DNA of 53,281 nucleotides from Halorubrum lipolyticum DSM 21995 (GCF_000337375.1 NZ_AOJG01000020.1:1-53281), one strand, 5' to 3'; shown: positions 22,985 through 32,325, counted from the first letter of the stretch. Notes: a model not told the origin generated them from the sequence alone. Numbers and translations: made by a program.

Positions 22985-24886
22985 GTGACGCGAGGGACCG
23001 ATCCCGAGACGGCGGAGCCGAACGCGGACCGGCGGGAGGGGACGTGTGATTACTCCCTCCCGGTCCCCGACTACCTCGAATCGTACCCGTGGCTCGACGA
23101 GACGCCGAACTGGGGGATCGACGCGTCGACACCCGGCGTTCGGGACGGTGCTTGGCGCTGTCCCCACGACGCCGAAGGGGGCGCCGACTACTGCGCGTTT
23201 CACCGGGATGCCGGGGACAGATCCCCGGACGCGGAATCCGTCTCGACGCTTCTGATCCGGCGTATCGAGGCGGCGAACGAGACGTCCGACCCCGAACGAC
23301 GGCGGCGGATGCTCCAGTTTATCGGCGCGCGGCTCGGTCGCCTCGACTTCGAGTCACAGGTCGTCGGCGGGGAGAGCAGGTCGACGATCGACCTCCGGCA
23401 CGCGTCGATCGGCGCGGTCTCGTGTCGCCGGACGGAGTTCAGACAGCCGATCGACTTCTCGGCCGCCGTCTTCGACTCCGGGGCCGCGCCGCCGGAGTCG
23501 CCGGGGCGCGAGGTGCTCGATCCCGCTCTCGAACAGATCCCGTTCGGGATCGATTTCACGCACGCGGACTTCGCCGACATCGTCCGGTTCGACGGGACGA
23601 CGTTCCGGCGACCCGCGCTGTTCCGTGACGCCGAGTTCGACCACCCGACGAGCTTCGGGGACGCGCGGTTCCGCGATCACGTCTCGTTTCTCACGGCCGA
23701 CTTCCGCGACATCGTCATGTTCGACGACGCGCGGTTCCGGCGCGATGTCCGGCTGCAAGCGTGCGAGTGCGTCGACCTCGTCGATTTCAAGCGGTCGTAC
23801 GTCGGCGGGCGTCTCAACCTCGATCGGGTGGTGTGTCGCGGGGATGTCGAACTCGACGAGGCGAACCTAGCCGACCGCCCCCCGGATGCCGACGACAGGT
23901 GGCTGGAGACGACCGCCGGTCGGGTGACGGCGGACATGGCGGTCGTCACCGGTCGGCTGTCGTGTAACGAGGTCGCGTTCGGTCGTGAGATTCGGGTTCG
24001 CGAGGCCGAGATCGGTCGCCTGCGGCTCCGGGAGCCCGAGACCGATGGAGCCGCCGCGTACGTCGATCTCGCCAGGTCGACGATCGGGAAGGGGACGCTG
24101 GGTCAGCCTCCCGCCGGCGGGTCGGTGATATACGACCTCCACCGAACGACGCTCGGGAACGTGCGGTTCGAGAGCGATCCCGACACGACGGTGATCGACC
24201 GGATCAGGTTCCACCGGACGGAGTACGACGGGTTCGACTTCACCGACGACGACGCGCTCGACCTCGACGCCGCGAGCCACCGGATCCACGGGTTCAGCGT
24301 CGACGCCATGTCGGTTCCCTGCTACTGCGGCGACGGATCGGAACACGAGGGACGGTTCATCGTCGACGATCCGGCGTGTCCCAGACACGACCGCGAGTTC
24401 GGTCACGGGGCGATGCAGGCGACGTACGCGTACGCGAAAAACGGGGCGGACGACGCCGGCGACAACGCCAGCGCGGGGTCGTTCTTCTACCGCGAGATGT
24501 GCGCTCACCGGTACGAACACCGGTACGACGCGCTCACGCGGGGTGCCGGTCCGATCGGGCGGGTCGCGGCGGCGACGCGGTGGGGACGGTCGGCGCTGCT
24601 CGCCGCGACGACGGGGTACGGTGAGCGGCCGTATCTCGTGGTCGTCTCCTCGTTCGTCGTCGTGGCCGCGTTCGGCTCCGCTTACTGGGCCGCCGATCTA
24701 CTCCGAACGGAGTACACCGTGATCGAGGCGTTCGTGTTCTCGTTCCAGTCGTTCGTCGCCTTCGTCCTCGGACCGCCGGACGGCGCCACCCTATACGTCG
24801 AGGCGCTCTCCGCGATACAGGGGTTCATCGGTGCGTTCCTGATCGCGCTGTTCGTCTTCGCGTTCACGCGCCGGATCCACCGGTGA
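22985..24886 (+). CDS. pentapeptide-repeat protein with C-terminal channel-like membrane part
   Basis: The 633-residue protein starts at GTG. The N-terminus has a Cys/His cluster (WRCPHDAEGGADYCAFH) that looks metal-binding. About residues 150-300 are pentapeptide-type repeats with Phe at every fifth place (FTHADFADIVRFDGTTF, FRDAEFDHPTSFGDARF), forming a right-handed beta helix. A second cluster CYCGDG...CPRH lies near 440. The C-terminus has helix YLVVVSSFVVVAAFGSAYW, a re-entrant-like VFSFQSFVAFVLG, and helix GFIGAFLIALFVFAF with RRIHR. This resembles two-helix ion channels, but the TxGYG filter is absent. It may be a sensor or altered channel. Confidence 0.8.
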   Translation: MTRGTDPETAEPNADRREGTCDYSLPVPDYLESYPWLDETPNWGIDASTPGVRDGAWRCPHDAEGGADYCAFHRDAGDRSPDAESVSTLLIRRIEAANETSDPERRRRMLQFIGARLGRLDFESQVVGGESRSTIDLRHASIGAVSCRRTEFRQPIDFSAAVFDSGAAPPESPGREVLDPALEQIPFGIDFTHADFADIVRFDGTTFRRPALFRDAEFDHPTSFGDARFRDHVSFLTADFRDIVMFDDARFRRDVRLQACECVDLVDFKRSYVGGRLNLDRVVCRGDVELDEANLADRPPDADDRWLETTAGRVTADMAVVTGRLSCNEVAFGREIRVREAEIGRLRLREPETDGAAAYVDLARSTIGKGTLGQPPAGGSVIYDLHRTTLGNVRFESDPDTTVIDRIRFHRTEYDGFDFTDDDALDLDAASHRIHGFSVDAMSVPCYCGDGSEHEGRFIVDDPACPRHDREFGHGAMQATYAYAKNGADDAGDNASAGSFFYREMCAHRYEHRYDALTRGAGPIGRVAAATRWGRSALLAATTGYGERPYLVVVSSFVVVAAFGSAYWAADLLRTEYTVIEAFVFSFQSFVAFVLGPPDGATLYVEALSAIQGFIGAFLIALFVFAFTRRIHR

Positions 24887-24933
24887 GTGGGGCGACCGGC
24901 ATACAAAAGTCGGTGGGGGGTGAACCGGGAGCC

Positions 24934-27297
24934 ATGTCAGCGATCGTCGTGTCAGCCGTCGATTCCTACGACGTGAGCGAACGGACGGTTACGCTCTCGT
25001 GTGCCGTGGAGTCCGACGAGCGAGACGTGACGCGGACCGTCCCGGTGTCGATTCGGTTTCACGCGCCGGGGATCTTTCGGTTCGAGCTGCGAGCGAATCC
25101 CGAAACGCCGGCCGCGGAAGCACCGCGAACGTATTCAGCAGACGAGGTCCGTGAGCCGGTATCGCTTTCCGTCACCGAGAACGACGGCGTCCTCGTCGCG
25201 GAGACGTCGGCACTGACCGTTCGGATCGGGACCGACGAGTGGCTGTTCGACGTGTCCGACGCGAACGGACGGTCCCTACTGAGCGAGCAGCGGTCCGACC
25301 GGAACGCGAAGGGGGAGGTCCGAAGCCGCCCGCTCGGGTTCGAGGAGGAGGAAGTGAACGGCTGGCCGCTCCGGGTCGATGGCACCCGGACCGCGTTCGC
25401 TCTCGGCCCCGACGAGCGGATATACGGGTTCGGGGAGAAGTTCACGGAGTTCGACAAGCGCGGCCGCGAGATCGAGTCGTGGATCACGCAGCCGAACGGG
25501 ACGGAGACCGAGCGTTCGTACAAGAACGTTCCGTGGTTCGTCTCGACGCGGGGGTACGGGCTCCTCGTGGACACCGTTCGCCGGACCCGCTTCGACGTGG
25601 GGCGTTCGTCGTCGGTGACGAACCAGATCCGCGTCGACGGAGACGACCTTCGGTTCGTGTTCGTTCACGGCCCGGAACTCAAGTCGGTCCTCCGTCGCTA
25701 CACGGCGATGACGGGGCGGCCGAACCGCCCCGAACCGTGGACGTTCGGCGTATGGATGTCGCGGCTGAGCTACGAGTCCCGCGAGGAGGTCGAGTCCGTC
25801 GCGGCGCGACTCCGTGAGCGGTCGATCCCGTGCGACGTGGTACACATCGACCCCGCGTGGATGTCGCTCGACGACATGTGCGATCTGCGGTGGGACACGG
25901 ACGCGTTTCCGGACCCCGAGGCGATGATCGAAGAGCTCGCTGCGGAGGATTTCAGGGTCTCGCTGTGGGAGTTCCCGTACGTGCAGGTCGACTCCCCGCT
26001 GTTCGAGGAGTTCGCACGAAAGGGGTACTTCGTCGAGGACGGGTCGGGGTCGCCGTACGTCCTGTCTCGACTGAGTGCGGACAACAGGGGGAGTATCGTC
26101 GACTTCACCGACCCGGACGCCCGGGAGTGGTGGGCCGAGCGACATCGACAACTGACGGAGATGGGAGTGGACGCGTTCAAACTCGACTTTGGGGAGTACC
26201 TGCCGCGGGACGCGGTGCTGGCCAACGGTCGGACGGGCGCGGCGATGCGGAACCGGTACCCCAGGGAGTACCAGCGAACGGTGAGGGATGCGATGCGAGC
26301 GGCCGGGAGAGAGCAACCGACGCTGTGGGTCCGTGCCGCGTGGACGGGCGATCAGGTGTTCCCGATCCACTGGGGCGGAGATCCGAACACCACCTTCGAG
26401 TCGATGGCCGCGAGCCTGCGAGGGGGACTCAGCCTCGCGCTGTCCGGATTTTCGTTCTGGGCGGCTGACATCGGCGGGTTCCGGGGGACGCCGTCGACGG
26501 AACTGTACGTCCGGTGGGCGCAGTGGGCGCTCCTCGGGAACAGCCACGCGCGGTTCCACGGGACGACCCCGCGAGAGCCGTGGGAATTCGGTGAGACGGC
26601 CGAGCAGATCGTTCGCGAGCACGCCGAGGAGCGGTACCGCCTGCTACCGTACCTCTGCTCGTACGGGGAGCGAGCGAGCCGAGAGGGACTCCCGGTCATG
26701 CGACCGCTCGTGTTGGAACATCAGGGCGATCCGGCCGCGCGGGCGATCGACACCCAACACTACGTGGGTGAGGAGCTCATGATCGCCCCGGTGCTGTCCG
26801 CCGACGGGCGGCGGGAGGTGTACCTCCCGGAGGGGGAATGGGTCGACTACTGGACCGGAGAGCGATACGCGGGCGCCCAGACCCTCTCGCGCGACGTGCC
26901 GCTCGACACGGTCCCGCTGTTCGTCCGAGCGGGGAGCGTCGTGCCGACCCGCGAGGCGAGCCAACACGTGGGCGAGGGACCGTGGACGCTGCGGCTACGG
27001 GTGGAGTTCGAGTCGGAACCGACCGGAGAGCGGGAGGAGATAGCCTTCGAGTACCACGGCCGTACCGGAGACGAACGCGGGACGATAACCGCGATCCGCG
27101 AGCCGGGCTCGAGCGACGTCCGCGTCGAGACCCCCGACGGGTGTCCGATTGCCGAGGTGCGGGCCGCCCGGTTCGGAGAGCCGCCGTCCACTCTCAGTGT
27201 CGACGGCGCGACGTACGCTCGCGTCGACGACGACCCCGGCCCGCGCGAGTGGACCTTCGATCCGGACACCGGAGTCGCGCGCGCCGTCGTCGCCTAA
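24934..27297 (+). CDS. glycoside hydrolase family 31, alpha-xylosidase/alpha-glucosidase type
   Basis: This 787-residue retaining exo-enzyme resembles YicI-type GH31. Motifs: YGFGEKFTEFDKRG in the N-terminal beta domain, PWTFGVWMSRLSYESREEV at the barrel start, DVVHIDPAWM, nucleophile Asp418 in DAFKLDFGEYLP, acid/base Asp512 in FWAADIGGFRG, then RYRLLPYL and a C-terminal beta domain with VPLFVRAGSVVP. KLDFGE with the WMS segment is nearer to alpha-xylosidase than to alpha-glucosidase. No signal peptide, so it acts on imported oligosaccharides. The ATG at 24934 is preferred over a GTG that overlaps the previous stop; GGGGGG and a TATA-like ACAAAAG lie upstream. Substrate not certain. Confidence 0.9.
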   Translation: MSAIVVSAVDSYDVSERTVTLSCAVESDERDVTRTVPVSIRFHAPGIFRFELRANPETPAAEAPRTYSADEVREPVSLSVTENDGVLVAETSALTVRIGTDEWLFDVSDANGRSLLSEQRSDRNAKGEVRSRPLGFEEEEVNGWPLRVDGTRTAFALGPDERIYGFGEKFTEFDKRGREIESWITQPNGTETERSYKNVPWFVSTRGYGLLVDTVRRTRFDVGRSSSVTNQIRVDGDDLRFVFVHGPELKSVLRRYTAMTGRPNRPEPWTFGVWMSRLSYESREEVESVAARLRERSIPCDVVHIDPAWMSLDDMCDLRWDTDAFPDPEAMIEELAAEDFRVSLWEFPYVQVDSPLFEEFARKGYFVEDGSGSPYVLSRLSADNRGSIVDFTDPDAREWWAERHRQLTEMGVDAFKLDFGEYLPRDAVLANGRTGAAMRNRYPREYQRTVRDAMRAAGREQPTLWVRAAWTGDQVFPIHWGGDPNTTFESMAASLRGGLSLALSGFSFWAADIGGFRGTPSTELYVRWAQWALLGNSHARFHGTTPREPWEFGETAEQIVREHAEERYRLLPYLCSYGERASREGLPVMRPLVLEHQGDPAARAIDTQHYVGEELMIAPVLSADGRREVYLPEGEWVDYWTGERYAGAQTLSRDVPLDTVPLFVRAGSVVPTREASQHVGEGPWTLRLRVEFESEPTGEREEIAFEYHGRTGDERGTITAIREPGSSDVRVETPDGCPIAEVRAARFGEPPSTLSVDGATYARVDDDPGPREWTFDPDTGVARAVVA

Positions 27298-27470
27298 CGG
27301 TCGCCCCGGTCCGACGCACCCGGATTTCTCGCGGTCAATGACCGGCTATTTCCGCAGCGTCGCGTGTTTTCACCGCCCGGTCGTCGGAACACGCCGAACC
27401 GAGACGGGACGGGGAACGTCAGGATCGATCGGTGTGAAAGTTTATTCGGAACTGAGTTAATACTTCGACG

Positions 27471-27478
27471 GATTTAAG
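27471..27478 (+). promoter_or_regulatory. TATA box of the universal stress gene
   Basis: GATTTAAG lies about 28 nt before the ATG at 27502. An earlier AT-rich pair (GTTTATTC and GTTAATAC, 27440-27462) upstream could bind a regulator. The rest of 27298-27470 shows no gene. Confidence 0.55.
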
Positions 27479-27501
27479 CCGTCAGGGGACGAAGGGGAAG
27501 T

Positions 27502-27960
27502 ATGAGCATCGAGACAGTCGTACTAGCGGTCGGAACGGAAGACGAGGAACGAACAGAGCAGCTCGCGAGGGAGGCTATCGCGGTGGCCAAGCCCGCGGGC
27601 GCGACGGTCGTGTTGACCCACGTGTTCTCCGACGAGGAGTTCGAAGCGGTCAGGTCGCGGCTGGGCGTCGACAAGACGAGCGAGGGGTCGACCCCCAACG
27701 CCGTCGCCGAGCGACACACGACGACGCGGGCACTCGCGAAGGTGCTCAACGACGCCGGCGTCGACTACGAGATCCGCGGCGCGGTCGGCGACCACGCCGA
27801 CGAGGTCGTCGCAGCGGCGAAGGCCGTCAACGCCGACCGCATCCTCGTCGGTGGACGCAGCCGATCGCCGACCGGAAAGGCCGTCTTCGGGAGCGTCGCA
27901 CAGGAGATCATGCTCTCGGCGCCGTGCCCGGTGACATTCGTGCGAGACGTCGACGCCTAA
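27502..27960 (+). CDS. universal stress protein, UspA family
   Basis: The 152 residues form a single Usp domain: IETVVLAVGTEDEERTEQLA at the first strand, VVLTHVFSDEEF, DYEIRGAVGDHADEVVAAAK, and the nucleotide-binding loop ILVGGRSRSPTGKAVFGSVAQ with ending APCPVTFVRDV. The G-x2-G-x9-G-S/T pattern suggests ATP binding. Role in stress response is inferred only from the family. It lies between the GH31 and ROK genes but has its own promoter. Confidence 0.93.
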   Translation: MSIETVVLAVGTEDEERTEQLAREAIAVAKPAGATVVLTHVFSDEEFEAVRSRLGVDKTSEGSTPNAVAERHTTTRALAKVLNDAGVDYEIRGAVGDHADEVVAAAKAVNADRILVGGRSRSPTGKAVFGSVAQEIMLSAPCPVTFVRDVDA

Positions 27961-28090
27961 GCGGGCGAACCCCCCTACGGGTCGATCACGACGAGATCGC
28001 GCGCGTCGCGACGACTCCTCGCTCACCGATCGCGGCGAACGGTCCCCTGAAGCGTCCCGTTTAAGTAACACCGGTTCGCGGGTTTACCCG

Positions 28091-29071
28091 ATGTACTACG
28101 TGGGCGTCGATCTCGGAGCGACGAACGTCCGGGCGGTCGTCGGCGACGAGACCGCGACGATCCTCGGGTCCGAGTCGCGAGGTACCCCGCGCGGGCCGAG
28201 CGGGATCGCGGTCACCGAGGCCGTTCTCGACGTGATCCGCGGCGCGTGCGAGGCCGCCGGGATCGATCCGACCGCGGCCGTCGCGGCCGGGATCGGCTCG
28301 ATCGGGCCCCTCGATCTGGCCGCCGGGGTCGTACAGGGGCCGGCGAACCTCCCGGACACCGTCGAACGGATCCCGCTCGTCGGGCCGGTCTCGCAGCTGT
28401 TGGACACCGACGAGGTCCACCTCCACAACGACACCATCGCGGGCGTCATCGGCGAGCGGTTCCACTCCGAGCGCAACCCCGACGACATGGTGTACCTCAC
28501 CATCTCCTCCGGGATCGGCGCCGGCGTCGCCGTCGACGGCAACGTGCTCTCGGGGTGGGACGGCAACGCCGGCGAGGTCGGTCACATGACCGTCGACCCG
28601 CACGGCTTCATGACCTGCGGCTGCGGCCTCGACGGCCACTGGGAGGGGTACTGCTCCGGCAACAACATCCCGAAGTACGCCCGCGAACTGCACGAGGAGG
28701 ACCCGGTCGAGACCGTCCTCCCGATCGAAGACCCCGACTTCTCCGCGGTCGACGTGTTCGAGGCGGCCGGCGAGGACGTCTTCGCGGACCACGTGATCGA
28801 CCAGGTCGCCCACTGGAACGCGATGGGCGTCGCCAACGTCATCCACGCGTACGCCCCGCTGGTCGTGAGCGTCGGGGGCGCGGTCGCGCTCAACAACCCC
28901 AAGCGGGTGCTCGACCCGATCCGCGAGAAGCTCGCCGACATGGTGTTCATCAACGTCCCGGAGGTCCGGCTCACCGAGCTCGGCGACGAGGTGGTGGTGA
29001 AGGGCGCGCTCGCGAGCGCGCTCACCGGGGGCACGGGCGACCGGTCGCGGGTGGAGTCGCCGCCCGAGTGA
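28091..29071 (+). CDS. ROK-family sugar kinase (glucokinase type)
   Basis: The 326-residue protein is a ROK kinase that phosphorylates a hexose with ATP or polyphosphate. Motifs: phosphate loop YVGVDLGATNVRAVV, IGSIGPLDLAAGVV, catalytic Asp in HLHNDTIAGVIGE, SSGIGAGVAVDGN, and the ROK zinc motif GHMTVDPHGFMTCGCGLDGHWEGYC. It is 10-20 residues longer than bacterial GlkA types. Its placement 3' of GH31 and UspA suggests it phosphorylates sugars released by glycosidases, which is inference. Archaeal ROK proteins may also use other substrates. A TATA-like GTTTAAGT lies ~30 nt before the start. Confidence 0.9.
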   Translation: MYYVGVDLGATNVRAVVGDETATILGSESRGTPRGPSGIAVTEAVLDVIRGACEAAGIDPTAAVAAGIGSIGPLDLAAGVVQGPANLPDTVERIPLVGPVSQLLDTDEVHLHNDTIAGVIGERFHSERNPDDMVYLTISSGIGAGVAVDGNVLSGWDGNAGEVGHMTVDPHGFMTCGCGLDGHWEGYCSGNNIPKYARELHEEDPVETVLPIEDPDFSAVDVFEAAGEDVFADHVIDQVAHWNAMGVANVIHAYAPLVVSVGGAVALNNPKRVLDPIREKLADMVFINVPEVRLTELGDEVVVKGALASALTGGTGDRSRVESPPE

Positions 29072-29120
29072 ACGGGCAGGGAGGCGGAGGAGCGCGGAGG
29101 CGGATCGGGGGCGACCGCGA

Positions 29121-30131
29121 TCAGTCTTCGAACTCGGTCATCTCGGGCTCGACGGGCGGATCGACCGCGTCGCGCGTGTCGAGGTACGCGTCCCGGTACC
29201 GGCGGAGCTTCCGTAAGAGGACGTACCCGAACGCTCCCTGAAACAGGATCACGAAGACGAACAGCGAGAGGACCTGCGGCAGCCCGGTCGCCAGCGAGAG
29301 CACCGTCGTCACCGGTCCGACCAGCGAGTTGTACAGCGCGTGGATCGCGGCGGCGATGACGAGCCCCTTCACGACGATCGGCCCGCGGTTCCCGGGGTTG
29401 AACTTCGCGAGCCCGAGGTAGTACCCCGCGAACGCGGAGTAGATGACGTGTCCCGGGCCGGCCAGCGCGCGCAGCGCGGCGATCCCGTCGCCCGCGCCGA
29501 GGGCGGCGAGGCCGAGGGACAGCTCCGCCAGCTCGACGGTCCGAGCGATGTACACGAGGTTCTCGATGACGACGAATCCGAGCCCGGCGATGGCGCCGTA
29601 CACCGCGCCGTCGATGACCGCGTCGAACCGGTCGTCGGTGTACGCGTAGAGCCGGACCGCGAGCAGCTTCACCGTCTCCTCGATCGGCCCGACGATCACG
29701 AAGAAGAAGAGGACGAGCCCGGGGAATCCGAACGGAGAGAAGTACGGCTGGGCGTAGCTGTTGAGCACCGCGGCGAACGTCGCGGTCAGGATCGACAGCA
29801 GGAACGTCGCCACGAGCAGCGAGAGCGGCTCACCGGTGGTCACGTCGGAGACGTACACGTACGCGGCGAGTCCGAGCGCCGGGACCGCCGAGAGCCCGAC
29901 GAGCATCGCGACCGTCGGGTCGAAGACGAGCCCGAGCCCGAAGGAGCCGAGGATCGCGAGGAGCCCGAGGAGCGCGACGAAGACGACGAACGCCTTCGCC
30001 GACCGAGTGATGAGCCAGTGCAACGCGACCGAGAGGCCGTCGAGGGAGGTGCGCTCCTCCCACGTGGCGATGTCGTAGAGGTCGCGGTCGTCGTCGGCGC
30101 GCGACTCGACCGGATCCGACCGGGATGGCAT
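29121..30131 (-). CDS. PrsW-like intramembrane metalloprotease
   Basis: The 336-residue multi-pass membrane protein has the PrsW signature in its helices: IVGPIEETVKLLAV (Glu-Glu pair), FVVIENLVYIAR (Glu), GPGHVIYSAFAGYYLG (His) and IHALYNSL (His). These polar residues in helices are proposed to bind zinc and cut membrane proteins, as PrsW does to RsiW in Bacillus. Eight to nine helices can be counted. The start at MPSRSDPVES is chosen over upstream in-frame Met codons that code for a basic sequence. Its target cannot be read from the neighbours. Confidence 0.85.
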   Translation of the reverse strand: MPSRSDPVESRADDDRDLYDIATWEERTSLDGLSVALHWLITRSAKAFVVFVALLGLLAILGSFGLGLVFDPTVAMLVGLSAVPALGLAAYVYVSDVTTGEPLSLLVATFLLSILTATFAAVLNSYAQPYFSPFGFPGLVLFFFVIVGPIEETVKLLAVRLYAYTDDRFDAVIDGAVYGAIAGLGFVVIENLVYIARTVELAELSLGLAALGAGDGIAALRALAGPGHVIYSAFAGYYLGLAKFNPGNRGPIVVKGLVIAAAIHALYNSLVGPVTTVLSLATGLPQVLSLFVFVILFQGAFGYVLLRKLRRYRDAYLDTRDAVDPPVEPEMTEFED

Positions 30132-30249
30132 GTCAGCGGGTTCGGACCGGGGCGACTTAAGCCGTGGCAGGGGTCGGGGCGCGACGCGGCCGAACGATCG
30201 CACGAAACGGAGCCGACAGAATTGAAACCGCGGCGACCGAAGAGGCGGT

Positions 30250-30708
30250 ATGCACTTCGACGCACGGACCCAGCGGGCCCTCCGCGAGGCGGGGCTCGAC
30301 GCGGACGCGATCGCGGCGGCGTCCGACCGAGTCGCCGAGCTCGTCGACGAGGACGCCGACCGCCTCCGGGAGTTCTTCGAGCCGGCGGGACCCTACCACT
30401 CCGACATGGAGACGGCCCACAGCACCGCCGAGAGACAGGAACACGCGAGCGCGGACGTCGACCTGTTCACCCACGGGAGTGACCTCCGCGGCTACCTCTC
30501 GCTCGACGGCTGGGGCGTCCCGGTCGAGGGCGGGCGGGTGCTGCGGACGGCGGAGACGGGAGGCGTGGACGGCGGGAGCGGCGAGACGGCAGGCGACGGC
30601 GAGGGGGAGGGAGGAGACGCCGACGAGGTCCCCGTCCTCGTCGAGCTCTCGCTCGGCGCGACCGTCCACGACCGCGTCCGGTTCGCGCGCGACCCCGACG
30701 AGCTATGA
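30250..30708 (+). CDS. hypothetical protein, operon partner of FAU-1-type RNase
   Basis: The 152 residues begin MHFDARTQRALREAGLDADA, a helical start, with PYHSDMETAHST in the middle and SLDGWGVPVEGG, then a Gly/Glu-rich disordered stretch (about 101-128) before LVELSLGATVHDRVRF. The last codons overlap the RNase gene as ATGA, so the two are almost surely co-translated. I do not recognise a domain. The coupling suggests a role in RNA metabolism, which is inference. Confidence 0.75.
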   Translation: MHFDARTQRALREAGLDADAIAAASDRVAELVDEDADRLREFFEPAGPYHSDMETAHSTAERQEHASADVDLFTHGSDLRGYLSLDGWGVPVEGGRVLRTAETGGVDGGSGETAGDGEGEGGDADEVPVLVELSLGATVHDRVRFARDPDEL

Positions 30709-32168
30709 ACGTCCGGGTACGCGGCATCTACGCGACGGCGCTCACGCGGACGCTGCTCGACGCGGGCCACGAGGTCGTCGACGCGTCGCCGCCGATCCGC
30801 CGGCGCTTCGACGCCGAGTTCGAGACGGCGCCGCCCGACGTTCGGATCGCGACGACCGACGACCGGCAGGGCGTCGGCGCGCACGGCGACCCGGACGCGG
30901 TCGCGTCTCTCCGCGACCTCCTGACCGACGCCGGTCTCGACGCGATGGCGTGGGGCGATCCGACGCCGCCCGGGACCGTCCTCGACGGGACGGTGACCGA
31001 GACGCTCGGCGGCGGGGCGGTGGTGGAGCTTCGCGTCGGCGGAGACGAGGGCGGGAGCGGCGACGCCGCCAGCGCCGAGGGGTACCTCCCCTACGGGGCC
31101 GTCGACGACCGGGTCGAGACGGGCGATCCGGTCCGGGTGCGGGTCCGCGAGTCCGCGGCGCCGTGGACGGACCGCCGCCCCGAACTGGGCGGGTCGCTGC
31201 GGGCGGGCGGCGGGCTCGTCGCGCTCGAGCCGGGCTCGGGCACGCGCGTCGACGTGCGGAACGACGAGGCCGCCCGGGAGCTCGCGGGGATGCTCGACCT
31301 GCTCGGGCTGGAGCCGCCGGAGGGGTGGCGCGCCGTCTGGAAGGCGCCCGCGGTCGACGCGGAGACCGAGGAGCTGCGGGCCGGGCTCGACCGAGCGGTC
31401 GCGGCCGCCGAGGGGCTCGACGACGCCGTCGACGCGGCCGGCGGCGTCGGCGTCCTCGACGGTCCGGACCTCGTCCGCGAGGAGCCGCTGGCGACTCCGC
31501 ACGCCGGGGTCTGGGTGTGGTTCGGCCGCGAGAGCCGGTTCTCGCTCGACGACCGCCGCCGCGAGGCGACGGCGACGATGCCGGGGCACCACCGGGTGAA
31601 GGCCGGGTCGGCGGACGCGTCCGCGGGCGTCGACCTCGCGGAGGCGCTCTGCGAGCCCGACCCGGACGCCGCGTTCCCGTTCGGGGTCGTGACGGACGCG
31701 TTCGGGCCGGCCGAGGGCGACGCCCTCCGACTCGAACACGGCAAGCCCGACGGGAGACTGATCACGCTGGGCGAGGCGACGGTGACCGCGGTCGACGCCG
31801 ACGGCTCGGTCACGGTCGAGCGAGAGATGACCGGCGGCGGGACCTACGACGGGCTGGACGTGCCCCGCGAGGCGGGCGACGTGGCCGAGACCAGCCTGAA
31901 GGAGGGCCGGTGGTGGTACCCGACCACCTACCGCGGGCGCGACGGGACGGTTCGGGGAACCTACGTCAACGTCTGTACCCCGGTCGAGGTGTTCCCGGGC
32001 GCCGCCCGCTACGTGGACCTCCACGTCGACGTGGTGAAACGCCCGGACGGCGCCGTCGAGCGCCTCGACGACGACGAACTGCGGGAGGCGGAGGCGGCCG
32101 GCGACGTGCCGGAACCGCTCGCGGAGAAGGCCCGGAGCGTGGCGTCGGCGCTGGAGAACGCTTTTTAA
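30705..32168 (+). CDS. FAU-1-type ribonuclease (RNase E/G-like with DUF402)
   Basis: The 487-residue protein follows the FAU-1 layout: an N-terminal RNase E/G-like region with an S1-like strand set (VLDGTVTETLGGGAVVELRV, GYLPYGAVDDRVETGDPVRVRV), a middle region GTRVDVRNDEAARELAGML with HHRVKAGSADAS, and a C-terminal DUF402 domain (EGRWWYPTTYRGRDGTVRGT, YVNVCTPVEVFPG, RYVDLHVDVVKRPDG). FAU-1 of Pyrococcus binds AU-rich RNA and processes 5S rRNA precursors. It overlaps the upstream gene by 4 nt. The T-run in CTTTTTAAAAACG covers the stop and may end transcription. Confidence 0.87.
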   Translation: MNVRVRGIYATALTRTLLDAGHEVVDASPPIRRRFDAEFETAPPDVRIATTDDRQGVGAHGDPDAVASLRDLLTDAGLDAMAWGDPTPPGTVLDGTVTETLGGGAVVELRVGGDEGGSGDAASAEGYLPYGAVDDRVETGDPVRVRVRESAAPWTDRRPELGGSLRAGGGLVALEPGSGTRVDVRNDEAARELAGMLDLLGLEPPEGWRAVWKAPAVDAETEELRAGLDRAVAAAEGLDDAVDAAGGVGVLDGPDLVREEPLATPHAGVWVWFGRESRFSLDDRRREATATMPGHHRVKAGSADASAGVDLAEALCEPDPDAAFPFGVVTDAFGPAEGDALRLEHGKPDGRLITLGEATVTAVDADGSVTVEREMTGGGTYDGLDVPREAGDVAETSLKEGRWWYPTTYRGRDGTVRGTYVNVCTPVEVFPGAARYVDLHVDVVKRPDGAVERLDDDELREAEAAGDVPEPLAEKARSVASALENAF

Positions 32169-32260
32169 AAACGACGACACGACGGAAAGCCGACGACAAC
32201 GACGAGACCGAAAGCCGACGGCGACGACCGCGACGCACGTATTTTTAACTCCATTTCGGA

Positions 32261-32278
32261 CGAGAGAAACACCTCTCG
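32261..32278 (+). promoter_or_regulatory. inverted repeat upstream of the GH97 gene
   Basis: CGAGAG-aaacac-CTCTCG, a perfect 6-bp inverted repeat, sits 16 nt before the TATA box of the GH97 gene. This is where activators or repressors of haloarchaeal sugar genes often bind. It is a candidate operator only. Confidence 0.45.
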
Positions 32279-32293
32279 TTCGTTACAATAACA

Positions 32294-32301
32294 TTATAAA
32301 T
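32294..32301 (+). promoter_or_regulatory. TATA box of the GH97 gene
   Basis: TTATAAAT lies about 28 nt before the ATG at 32326, in a marked AT-rich stretch (32241-32310) unlike the surrounding GC-rich DNA. It is one of the clearest promoters of the window. Confidence 0.75.
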
Positions 32302-32325
32302 CATCGCATACACGACCGAACCGAA

